Assembly: GCA_964557855.1 (NCBI GenBank)
Contig: CAZLBP010000001.1
Coordinates: forward strand, 164,108 to 228,107
Direction: 5' to 3'
DNA length: 64,000 bases
Origin: JAJRZL01 sp964557855
Lineage (GTDB): Bacteria > Zixibacteria > MSB-5A5 > GN15 > FEB-12
In this document: positions 56,769-63,975 of the stretch, piece by piece
How positions within the stretch are numbered: the first letter of the stretch is position 1
Layout: each line of letters starts with the position of its first letter
Translations under genes and position numbers: made by a program
Notes under the pieces: model-generated
Databases searched by the model: none
What the model was told of the DNA's origin: nothing
The model's input: only the letters and a program-made list of their open reading frames with translations

Positions 56769-56796
56769 TTGATAATTCCCGGGAAAGTAGTATCTA
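56769..56796 (+). promoter_or_regulatory. Possible promoter of the small outer-membrane protein gene
   Basis: TTGATA (56769-56774), 16 bases, then TATCTA (56791-56796), 31 bases before the ATG at 56828. Confidence 0.35.
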
Positions 56797-56827
56797 TAAG
56801 TGAATTGCAATCTGGCGGGAGACAATA

Positions 56828-57460
56828 ATGAAGAAAAGCGTCTCGGCTATCGTAGTTCTCTCGACCCTGTTAGCCACAGCTTCGTGGGCGAACAGGATTT
56901 CACCTGAAATCCGACTGGGTGTCGGCTTTTCCAAGCAGGATTTCACGTATCAAAACCTGGGCGAGTCCCAGTTTGATTGGTATACTGGGTATGACCTGGG
57001 GTTGTCGGCCGGCATTCGGATAACAGAGAGCTGGCGTCTTTCCGTAGGATTGCTGTATACCCAACGCGGCTACACCGCCAAGGACAACGAAGCACACAAT
57101 GGCAACGTTGTCACTGGCCGCATAGAGGCTTTCGCATGGTATGTTGAGTACCTGTCTGTGCCTTTACTTATAACTACCGACATGCCGATCGGGCCGGGTC
57201 ATCTGTATTCGATAATTGGTCCAAGAATAGACTACAAGACCGGCAGTGGCGGCGATTTTGCCTCAGAATTGGAAGCCGGCTATTTGAGCATTGTCTACGG
57301 TGGAGTTGTAGGACTCGGAAACCAATTTCCTATCAACGAAAAACTGTCAATTTTGATGGAGGTCCGCTACAATTTCGATTTCACCAAAGCGTACGAAACG
57401 GATAACCTGGTGATCAAAAACAAGTCCATGGGCTTGCTGGCCGGGCTACGGGTGTGGTGA
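56828..57460 (+). CDS. Small outer-membrane beta-barrel protein
   Basis: 210 aa. Signal peptide (SVSAIVVLSTLLATASWA), then about eight beta strands with alternating hydrophobics, such as SWRLSVGLLYTQRGYTAKD and LSVPLLITTDMPIGPGHLYS. This is the PorT/OmpX-like outer-membrane barrel pattern. The C-terminal strand ends SMGLLAGLRVW. GGGAG lies six bases before the ATG. Function unknown. Confidence 0.85.
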   Translation: MKKSVSAIVVLSTLLATASWANRISPEIRLGVGFSKQDFTYQNLGESQFDWYTGYDLGLSAGIRITESWRLSVGLLYTQRGYTAKDNEAHNGNVVTGRIEAFAWYVEYLSVPLLITTDMPIGPGHLYSIIGPRIDYKTGSGGDFASELEAGYLSIVYGGVVGLGNQFPINEKLSILMEVRYNFDFTKAYETDNLVIKNKSMGLLAGLRVW

Positions 57461-57848
57461 GGTTTGTCATGCGCCGTCAGGAATCCACAGGCTGTCTCAA
57501 AAGGTGATGTTCGGTCGACTTTAGTATCGCGTAGAGCCGGGGCTTGTCCCCGCTGACCCCGTAAGCATGTAGGTCAGGACCCGTGTGGCCCTGACTCCAG
57601 GACCGCGATCACAGATCGCGGGCACACAGCTTCAAACTCTCTGGGACGCTCATTGCTGTTGTGTCGGGTCACACGACTCCACTAACGTGGATTCCCAGGA
57701 CCTGCCGCACCTGGCAAGCGGGAGTTTTTCAACAGGACCAAAGGCCAGGGTCCATCTTCTTTGGAAGGGGAGAGTGGATTCCTGCCTTCGCAGGAATGAC
57801 AGCTCCCGGTCACCGTGACCGGAGTCGAAGGGTGCACGAAGATGCAGC
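57461..57848. other. 388-bp gap made largely of mosaic palindromic repeats
   Basis: Successive elements: CGCGTAGAG/GGGGCTTGTCCCC (57527-57555), GTAGGTCAGGACCCGTGTGG (from about 57569), the GGCAGGTC-type palindrome (57661-57708), and GGGAGTTTTTCAACAGG (57719-57735). No gene seen. Confidence 0.65.
57661..57708. repeat. Palindromic extragenic repeat, GGCAGGTC family
   Basis: GTGTCGGGTCACACGACTCC on the left and GGACCTGCCGC on the right, closely matching the reverse complement of the copy at 41077-41124. Confidence 0.7.
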
Positions 57849-59204
57849 CTAGTTATTCATCCCTGTCGACGGCGACGGTATACGACCGCCACGGGCTACG
57901 AAATTGTGCGACGAGAACTTCGAGACCGGCATGATCGGCGCCGTACCCAGCAGGCCGCCATATTCGGCCGACTGACCCACCATCTTCCCCGGCACCGGGA
58001 TAATACGGACAGCGGTGGTCTTGTTGTTGATGACGCCGATCGCGGCTTCATCGGCGATGATGCCGGAGATCGTCTCGGCGGTGGTATCGCCGGGGACTGC
58101 CACCATATCGAGTCCCACCGAACAAACGGAGCTCATCGCCTCCAGTTTCTCCAGCGATATGGCGCCCGCCTCGACCGCGCGAATCATGCCGGCGTCTTCG
58201 GAGACCGGAATGAAGGCGCCGGAAAGTCCGCCTACGTACGATGAAGCCATCATGCCACCTTTCTTGACGGCGTCGTTGAGCATCATCAAAGCCGCTGTGC
58301 TGCCCGGACAGCCGCAGCGCTCGAGACCCATGGCCTCGATGATGTCGGCGACCGAGTCGCCTTCGGCCGGGGTCGGGGCGAGTGACAGATCGACAATGCC
58401 GAACGGAACACCGAGTCGTTCGGACACTTTGCGCCCGACCATTTCGCCCATGCGGGTGACTTTGAAGGCCGTCCGCTTGATAACTTCGGCGAGCGTGCCC
58501 AGATCGCACTGGCCGGTCTTCTTGACCGCCTGCAGCACTACCCCCGGGCCGCTAATGCCGACATTGATCACGGTCTCCGGCTCGCTCACGCCGTGAAAGG
58601 CGCCGGCGATAAACGGGTTATCCTGCACCGCATTGGCAAAAGTCATCAGCTTACAGCAGCCGATCGCTTCTTGGGTCTTCCGGGCGGTATCTTTGACGAC
58701 GCGTCCCATGAGGGCAATGGCATCCATGTTTATGCCGGCTCGCGTGGAAGCGACATTGACTGAGGAGCACACGCGTTGGGTATTTGCTAACGCGTCCGCA
58801 ATCGATTCGATCAGGTTGCGGTCGCCGACCGTCATGCCCTTTTCCACGAGCGCCGAGAAGCCGCCGAGGTAGTCGATCCCCAGCTCTGCCGCGCAGGCAT
58901 CGAGCGCCTGCGCCACTTGGATCATCGTACCGCGGTCGTGTCCATCGGCCACGATAGCGATGGGCGTCACGGCCAGCCGCTTGTTGGCGATGGGGATGCC
59001 GAACTCGCTGGAGACTGTTTCGACGGTCTTGACGTGGTGTTCCGCTGCGCGCAGGACCTTTTCCTTGATGTTCGTCAACAGCCGGTTGGGGTCGTTGGTG
59101 GCGCAGTCGCGCAGGGAGATCCCGAGCGTGACAGTTCTTATGTCGAGGTGTTCCACCTCAGTCATGTGGATGGTTTCGATTATTTCTTGCGGGTCGTAGG
59201 GCAC
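57849..59204 (-). CDS. UPF0210 (PFL-like) family protein
   Basis: 451 aa. It matches the UPF0210/DUF711 family, which has a pyruvate-formate-lyase-like barrel: LTNIKEKVLRAAEHHVKTVE, SVNVASTRAGINMDAIALMG and a Gly-rich VEKGMTVGDRNLIES. Biochemical role unsettled. It starts at GTG with AAGGA five bases upstream. UPF0210 genes usually follow directly on a UPF0237 ACT-domain gene; here that gene lies 1.8 kb upstream with a HEPN islet between them. Confidence 0.92.
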   Translation of the reverse strand: MPYDPQEIIETIHMTEVEHLDIRTVTLGISLRDCATNDPNRLLTNIKEKVLRAAEHHVKTVETVSSEFGIPIANKRLAVTPIAIVADGHDRGTMIQVAQALDACAAELGIDYLGGFSALVEKGMTVGDRNLIESIADALANTQRVCSSVNVASTRAGINMDAIALMGRVVKDTARKTQEAIGCCKLMTFANAVQDNPFIAGAFHGVSEPETVINVGISGPGVVLQAVKKTGQCDLGTLAEVIKRTAFKVTRMGEMVGRKVSERLGVPFGIVDLSLAPTPAEGDSVADIIEAMGLERCGCPGSTAALMMLNDAVKKGGMMASSYVGGLSGAFIPVSEDAGMIRAVEAGAISLEKLEAMSSVCSVGLDMVAVPGDTTAETISGIIADEAAIGVINNKTTAVRIIPVPGKMVGQSAEYGGLLGTAPIMPVSKFSSHNFVARGGRIPSPSTGMNN

Positions 59205-59682
59205 GTTTGTCCTTTTGGGTTTATGTTAATGTGCGTCTCTCATCTTGTAGGTCAGGACCCTTGTGGGTCTGACTCTTATTCTCTCACATCCGAAGCGCAC
59301 ACGTGGCTGAGAAGCATGTCACAAGATCTTCCCTGTACGTCAATCGTGTTCTGAAAACGGGTTCTCTGGTCCAAATCCTGAATCGGGATCGAGTTTACAG
59401 TTGTATTGACGACAAGTGTCGTCAAGGCCCGAGCAGTTTCGCAATACGGGTGCGCTAGATATTGATTGTACATTGCCTGCTTCTTGAGTAAAATCCCGAA
59501 ATTCTTCATATGCCACTCTGATTTCCTTGAACCTGCAATAACCTTTCTTTCGCACTTTAACACTCCTTTCGTGTAGCTTTTCACAATGTTTGGCGTGATA
59601 CCGATCGCAGATGAACCCTTCATCCCGTTGCACAGGAATTCTGTAACTTAGTTTGTCGATGAACACAGATCCTGAAATAGCA
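59205..59682. other. 478-bp stretch between UPF0210 and the AT-rich islet
   Basis: GTAGGTCAGGACCCTTGTGG (59247-59266) matches the repeat piece at about 57569. The rest (from about 59275) is AT-richer and holds two overlapping minus-strand frames, one listed as a dubious CDS. Confidence 0.5.
59276..59623 (-). CDS. Dubious ORF in the AT-rich islet
   Basis: 115 aa, no recognised motif. A second minus-strand frame (59340-59666, 108 aa, Cys/Arg-rich) overlaps it for most of its length. Neither has a clear Shine-Dalgarno. They may be remnants of one frameshifted gene or non-coding sequence. Confidence 0.25.
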   Translation of the reverse strand: MKGSSAIGITPNIVKSYTKGVLKCERKVIAGSRKSEWHMKNFGILLKKQAMYNQYLAHPYCETARALTTLVVNTTVNSIPIQDLDQRTRFQNTIDVQGRSCDMLLSHVCASDVRE

Positions 59683-60288
59683 TTAACGGATGTTCTGTGT
59701 AGGTCTTATTCTATAGTTCTCTATTGTGAATCTCATAAGATCTGTGTCTCGAACAAATCCAGTTGTCGCACCGGGCTCATAAGTCCGTACATCAAATGAA
59801 AACTTGTGAGGCAAGACTCCAGCGTCAAGGGAATCGAGCCAAATCCAACCCTTTGTTTTGGCTCCAGATTCGAGTTTCCACTGGGGATGCCTGAACTCAT
59901 ATTGCGTTTCTCTCTTGTCGGGCAGTAGCATCGAATAGGGAAAAGTGAATGATACCCATTCATCATTCTCCGAATGTTGAAATCCCTCGCTGTCGACCAT
60001 TCGAATGCTATCCTGACCTGATCCCAAAGAAGCAATCAGGTAGTCCCACTTGTTTTGAATCAAAACCTGCAATAGACAAAACCTTCTTTGATTCCCTGAC
60101 CAATCATCTCGTAGTTGGGCATTGACAAATAGCTTGAGCAAACTAATTGATAAGTATCTCCCCTCAAGTTTCATCTCCGCTAGATTGTCGAATTCCTGAA
60201 CCTCCGGCGGATCACCCGGTACCTGAATGGTACCGCTTAAACGTAATAGCTCAAGTTCACAGCCATAGCTGCTGTCGCACTCATTCAT
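59683..60288 (-). CDS. Unknown protein downstream of the HEPN gene
   Basis: 201 aa, not recognised. It begins eight bases after the HEPN gene stop. No signal peptide or TM helix, so cytoplasmic. The composition suggests mixed beta structure: KLEGRYLSISLLKLFVNAQL, then WVSFTFPYSMLLPD and KGWIWLDSLDAGVLPHKFS. Noticeably AT-richer than the flanking genes, like its neighbour. The close coupling suggests a functional pair with the HEPN protein, possibly its antidote or partner (inference only). Confidence 0.75.
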   Translation of the reverse strand: MNECDSSYGCELELLRLSGTIQVPGDPPEVQEFDNLAEMKLEGRYLSISLLKLFVNAQLRDDWSGNQRRFCLLQVLIQNKWDYLIASLGSGQDSIRMVDSEGFQHSENDEWVSFTFPYSMLLPDKRETQYEFRHPQWKLESGAKTKGWIWLDSLDAGVLPHKFSFDVRTYEPGATTGFVRDTDLMRFTIENYRIRPTQNIR

Positions 60289-60296
60289 AGCAACAT

Positions 60297-60995
60297 TTAG
60301 TCTTTCAGTTGATCACTCAGGACCTTGTGTATGTACTCGTTTAAGTCCACTAATGCTTTACTCACTCCAAAGACATCGTCAGGCTGAATCTGAATGGTCT
60401 GTCCAACTGTAACTTGCGTTTTGACTGCGCTCCACTCGATCTTCCTAAATAACTCCTTGTTTACGATTCCATGATTGTGAACGAGGAGATTTCGGAGATA
60501 ATAGCCATTGCGCAATTCTGCCCAACCGTCGATGTTCTTCTTCAACGATTGACACTTAAGCTTCTTTTGTAAGAAAGTATCGATCTTATCAATGTCTTTT
60601 CTACCAAGCTTATATAACTCTTTATCCAGTATCAGATTGAACACTTCATCATATGTGCCAAGCTGAAGTATTTCATTGTAAGCTAACGATTTTGAGTCAG
60701 CCTTCTTCTCCTCATTATCAACTGCTACTCCTGACTCGATACTCATCGGATTTGCTCTGAAATAGCAGGCAACATATTCTTTTACCATTGCCTCAAACAT
60801 AGCAATTTGGTAGATCAATGTCATTTCCAAGATTATGCGAAGAATGGTAATCCTCTTATCCTCACCATCGCTACGTAGCATGACAATATCATCAAGTCCG
60901 GTATTCCCGGCGAATGGGATCGCATTGATATTACGGACCTTGTCATCATAATACCACTTTATTGCATCTATCGCAGAGGTGATTTCCGAAGTCAT
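60297..60995 (-). CDS. HEPN-domain protein (MAE_28990/RiboL-PSP type, putative RNase)
   Basis: 232 aa, all-alpha. The diagnostic HEPN active-site motif R-x4-H is R168-H173 within ELRNGYYLRNLLVHNHGIVN, a phrase typical of the MAE_28990/RiboL-PSP-like HEPN groups. Many HEPN proteins are metal-independent RNases in toxin-antitoxin, abortive-infection or other defence systems. N-terminal helices (RIILEMTLIYQIAMFEAMVK) are consistent with dimerisation. The start is six bases after the ACT gene stop. The DNA is clearly AT-richer than adjacent genes, indicating horizontal acquisition. Function and target unproven. Confidence 0.75.
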   Translation of the reverse strand: MTSEITSAIDAIKWYYDDKVRNINAIPFAGNTGLDDIVMLRSDGEDKRITILRIILEMTLIYQIAMFEAMVKEYVACYFRANPMSIESGVAVDNEEKKADSKSLAYNEILQLGTYDEVFNLILDKELYKLGRKDIDKIDTFLQKKLKCQSLKKNIDGWAELRNGYYLRNLLVHNHGIVNKELFRKIEWSAVKTQVTVGQTIQIQPDDVFGVSKALVDLNEYIHKVLSDQLKD

Positions 60996-61001
60996 TCTCC
61001 C

Positions 61002-61568
61002 TCATATCCTATGCATATACTGAAATATATCCTCGTGCATGACGTAGACTTTCATACCCAGTTGGGATTCGGTGGATTGGATGCGGTCGCGGAGAGCTGA
61101 GAAATCGATCGGGCAGTTGGTGATGTTCACCACCATAATCATCGAGAAGAATTCCTGCATGAGGGTCTGGGAGATATCCTCCACACTGCAATTGAGCTCG
61201 GCCAGAACGGCCGTGATCGATGCCACGACGCCGGGGCGGTCCTTGCCGAAGGCAGCGACAATAATGCGGGTTTTTTCGCCCTTCTCGATCTGCGAGTACA
61301 GGCCGCCTTCGGTCTCCGTCATCGCCTCATCCGGTGGGAGCGGCTGGGGCTTGGGTGTGAGCCTTGAAGACGGCGGCGAATCGGTCGGGTTGGGGGAAGC
61401 TGATATCTCGCAGGTGGTGCCTTCGATTGTGGGGTTTCGCGGCTCCTTCTGCATGGCGTCGACGACGGAATCGACGATATGTCGGAGCGCTTTGGCATCG
61501 AGACGCGCGCCGACTCGTCCGGCGACGATCTCGGCGATTTTGCCTATTTCGAATTCAGACAGCGGCAG
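61002..61568 (-). CDS. ACT-domain (UPF0237-like) protein with N-terminal helix and Pro-rich linker
   Basis: 188 aa if started at CTG 61568, which has AGGAGG eight bases upstream. The first in-frame ATG is codon 39 (61454), with no other start codon between a TGA and the CTG. Residues 4-38 are amphipathic helix (LDAKALRHIVDSVVDAM at the end), 43-80 a Pro/Ser/Thr linker, and 99-188 an ACT domain (TRIIVAAFGKDRPGVVAS) of the UPF0237/GcvR type. Stand-alone family members are about 90 aa. It follows the PduS-like and BMC shell genes, and its N-terminus resembles a microcompartment targeting helix. Confidence 0.8.
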   Translation of the reverse strand: MPLSEFEIGKIAEIVAGRVGARLDAKALRHIVDSVVDAMQKEPRNPTIEGTTCEISASPNPTDSPPSSRLTPKPQPLPPDEAMTETEGGLYSQIEKGEKTRIIVAAFGKDRPGVVASITAVLAELNCSVEDISQTLMQEFFSMIMVVNITNCPIDFSALRDRIQSTESQLGMKVYVMHEDIFQYMHRI

Positions 61569-61604
61569 TTTGGTTACCTCCTTTGTTCGGCTTCCTCATC
61601 TGTG

Positions 61605-61647
61605 CCGTCAGGTCACACCCCGCCGGAGGCGGGCCAAGACCTGACGG
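61605..61647. repeat. Palindromic extragenic repeat, GTCAGGTCAC family
   Basis: Arms CCGTCAGGTC and GACCTGACGG around a second palindrome (CCCGCCGGAGGCGGG). Confidence 0.75.
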
Positions 61648-61699
61648 AACTTGAACCTGGCGGCTTTCAACGGATGAGGACATCTGCGGTCACCAGACA

Positions 61700-61728
61700 G
61701 TCGAAACCCGAAGCGGGATTCCGACCTA
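61700..61728. repeat. Palindromic extragenic repeat, GTCGAAACCCG family
   Basis: GTCGAAACCCG, loop AAG, CGGGATTCCGAC, then CTA. Near-identical copies at 63769-63797 and 63947-63975. Confidence 0.75.
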
Positions 61729-61773
61729 TTTCTCTTGAGCGTCGGGCAGAGTCACCTGACGCCACATCGTATA

Positions 61774-62325
61774 TCATAATATATCCCGCAACAGCTCCGG
61801 CCTCGGCGAAGGAATTACGACCGTGTTGACCAGCATGCCGGCTCGGGATACCACTTCTTCACCGGCGGCGACTGCCGTCTCCACCGCGCCGACCGGTCCG
61901 GTCAGGGTCACGAACGCCTTGCCGCCCAGGGCCATGGCCAGGCGGATTTCGATCAGCCGGATCTCCGCCGCCTTGGCGGCAGCATCGGCCGCTTCGATCA
62001 GCGAGGCACACGTGAACGACTCGATAATCCCGAGTGCATCGAGCTTCTCCACCTGGGTCGAGCCGCTCATGGCCGGGAAAACGTCACGATGGACGCTCGG
62101 TATGATAAACGTGCCGATCACCGCTTCCTGGGCGTAATCCTCGCCGGCTCCGATGGAATTGCGGACCGCCTGAACGTCGCCGGCAATAAGGTTCATGAAC
62201 TTCCCCGAGCAAATAGTCCGACTTATCACCAACTCCACCTCGGCTGCCTTCAGCATGGCATCGGCCGAGCCGATCCCCTTGGCGATCGAGCTGTATTCGA
62301 TAAGTCCTATCGCGTTGTATTCCAT
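61774..62325 (-). CDS. Tandem-BMC shell protein, PduT-like (BMC-T)
   Basis: 183 aa with two bacterial-microcompartment domains (about 1-92 and 93-183). The first begins NAIGLIEYSSIAKGIGSADA, the second DALGIIESFTCASLIEAADA. Cys39 in RTICSGKF matches the position that binds a [4Fe-4S] cluster at the pore of PduT, so it is probably a redox-active trimeric shell protein. The ATG is two bases past the PduS-like stop, with GAGG inside that gene. Together they suggest electron transfer across a microcompartment shell. Confidence 0.93.
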   Translation of the reverse strand: MEYNAIGLIEYSSIAKGIGSADAMLKAAEVELVISRTICSGKFMNLIAGDVQAVRNSIGAGEDYAQEAVIGTFIIPSVHRDVFPAMSGSTQVEKLDALGIIESFTCASLIEAADAAAKAAEIRLIEIRLAMALGGKAFVTLTGPVGAVETAVAAGEEVVSRAGMLVNTVVIPSPRPELLRDIL

Positions 62326-62327
62326 GA

Positions 62328-63647
62328 TTATGCCTCAATTACGATGTTGGCGTTTACGGATGTTACCCGGCCATTAATCGATGCGTGCACGTTGGCGCCC
62401 ATGGCGCCCTCCGGTATGCGGCCGATCAACTGCCCGACCGTCACTTGATCGCCGACCGCCACGGTCGGTTCCGCCGGTGCGCCGAGATGCTGGTGCAGAG
62501 GGATCGTTACTTTCGACGGGCGGGGGCTGTCTTCGACATAGTCGGCGTGCGCCTCATAGGGCATCAGGCCGAGTTTGCGGGTGAGAGTACTCGTCGGAAC
62601 TTTGCGGTGGCTCTGCATCGGGTGCGCCTTCAACTGACGGTCGGGCGGGATGTATTCCAGATTCTTCAGTCTGATATTGGTTTTGGAGCGGACACAGGCC
62701 TGTTTGGGATCAAGGTCCTCAGGGCAGGCGAACAGTGAGCACAGGTTGCACTCGCAGCAATTCATGGCGAACTTACCCCAGTAGTCGTCTTTTTCGCCCG
62801 CAAAGCCGAGCGACCGCATGACTTTATGTGGTTCGATTTCGTAGCCGAGCAAGTAACGCGGGCAGAACTCTGTACAGTAAGTGCACTGGTCACAGGCGGA
62901 CTGGCCGATGCGTTTGATTTCGGACATTTCCGTGTCCCGCCGCCGGACGAGATAGTGGCTTTCCGGCAGGACAATGTAGCCGCCGGATGTTTTGGTTACC
63001 GGTAACGATAAATCATATTTAAGCTTGCCCATCATGGCGCCGCCATCGAGTACCGCGAGTCGCTCCGATGTGGTCGGGCCGCCGGCAAAGTTGATCACTT
63101 CCTGAATGGAGATTCCGACCGGCACTTTGAGCGTCATCGGGTTTAGCACGGCACCCGCAACCGTGATAAATGTCTCCGTCACCGGGACGCCGATATCGGC
63201 GAGTGTGATGTTGAGCAGCGTCTCGACATTGGAGACGACACAGCCGATATTGACCGGGTACCCGCCGTAGGGGATCAACCTCCCGGTAGCTTCGTAGACC
63301 AGGATATATTCATCGCCGGCGGGGTAGTAGTCACCCATTTCGAAGATCTCGATATTGGTACCGCCGAAGAGGCCTCGAAACTGGCCTATCACTTCGGTGT
63401 TTTTGGCTTTGATGCCCAGGACATTGCGGGTGGCGCCGACGGCTTCGGCGGCAATTTGCATCCCCTTTTTCACTTCTCCGGCGAAAACGCGCATCAGCTC
63501 CTTGTCCTTGTAGAGCAAGGGTTCGCACTCGGCGCCGTTGGCAAGAAGGGTATCGGCGTGGGACTGGTATTTGAGATGGGTCGGGAATCCGGCGCCGCCG
63601 GCTCCCACCACACCTGCTTCTCTTATTTTGTCAACGAGTGGGTGCAT
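62328..63647 (-). CDS. PduS-like corrin/flavin Fe-S oxidoreductase (RnfC-type)
   Basis: 439 aa. RnfC-like N-terminus with the flavin-loop VVGAGGAGFPTHLKY. SLBB region, then two [4Fe-4S] sites: C252/C255/C258/C262 and C297/C300/C303/C308 (the last with four spacer residues). The C-terminal barrel-sandwich domain is VAVGDQVTVGQLIGRIPEGA. In the Pdu microcompartment PduS reduces cobalamin and partners with PduT; the adjacent PduT-like gene supports the same pairing here. Other shell and enzyme genes must lie outside the window. Confidence 0.93.
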   Translation of the reverse strand: MHPLVDKIREAGVVGAGGAGFPTHLKYQSHADTLLANGAECEPLLYKDKELMRVFAGEVKKGMQIAAEAVGATRNVLGIKAKNTEVIGQFRGLFGGTNIEIFEMGDYYPAGDEYILVYEATGRLIPYGGYPVNIGCVVSNVETLLNITLADIGVPVTETFITVAGAVLNPMTLKVPVGISIQEVINFAGGPTTSERLAVLDGGAMMGKLKYDLSLPVTKTSGGYIVLPESHYLVRRRDTEMSEIKRIGQSACDQCTYCTEFCPRYLLGYEIEPHKVMRSLGFAGEKDDYWGKFAMNCCECNLCSLFACPEDLDPKQACVRSKTNIRLKNLEYIPPDRQLKAHPMQSHRKVPTSTLTRKLGLMPYEAHADYVEDSPRPSKVTIPLHQHLGAPAEPTVAVGDQVTVGQLIGRIPEGAMGANVHASINGRVTSVNANIVIEA

Positions 63648-63768
63648 GTCCTATTTCTTTGCCGTTAAGTGACCTCACCTGGCGGTTCGGTTGCGTCAGG
63701 CAGGGTCGCCTGATGCCACTTTGTTATGTGGTCGGCGGATGTGGACATCTGCCGTGCACACTGTCAAT

Positions 63769-63797
63769 GTCGGAACCCGAAGCGGGATTTCGACCTA
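63769..63797. repeat. Palindromic extragenic repeat, GTCGAAACCCG family
   Basis: GTCGGAACCCG AAG CGGGATTTCGAC CTA. Confidence 0.75.
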
Positions 63798-63880
63798 CTT
63801 TCTATCGCGCGCGTAGTGTCAGAGCTTGCCCCTGCCTTCCGGCCGGTGAGGGACGAGCCCTCACCCTACGCGGTTCTTGT

Positions 63881-63922
63881 GCCGTCAGGTGACCTCGCCT
63901 GCGGCGGGTCAAGACCTTATGG
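63881..63922. repeat. Palindromic extragenic repeat, GTCAGGTCAC family (diverged)
   Basis: GCCGTCAGGTGACC on the left and GTCAAGACCTTATGG on the right, around GCCTGCGGCGG. The right arm is partly decayed. Confidence 0.55.
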
Positions 63923-63946
63923 AACTCCTTACTGCGTTCGCTGGTT

Positions 63947-63975
63947 GTCGAAACCCGAAGCGGGATTTCGACCTA
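63947..63975. repeat. Palindromic extragenic repeat, GTCGAAACCCG family
   Basis: GTCGAAACCCG AAG CGGGATTTCGAC CTA, 25 bases from the window end. Confidence 0.75.

Larger units (their letters stand above)
61569..61773. other. 205-bp gap with two palindromic repeats
   Basis: Holds 61605-61647 and 61700-61728, between the BMC-T stop and the ACT start. Either hairpin could attenuate transcription from the BMC genes into the ACT gene. Confidence 0.5.

Noticed and set aside
61479..61829. 116-aa + strand ORF between the ACT and BMC-T genes
   Set aside because: Antisense to the ACT N-terminal extension and running through palindromic repeats; low-complexity translation.
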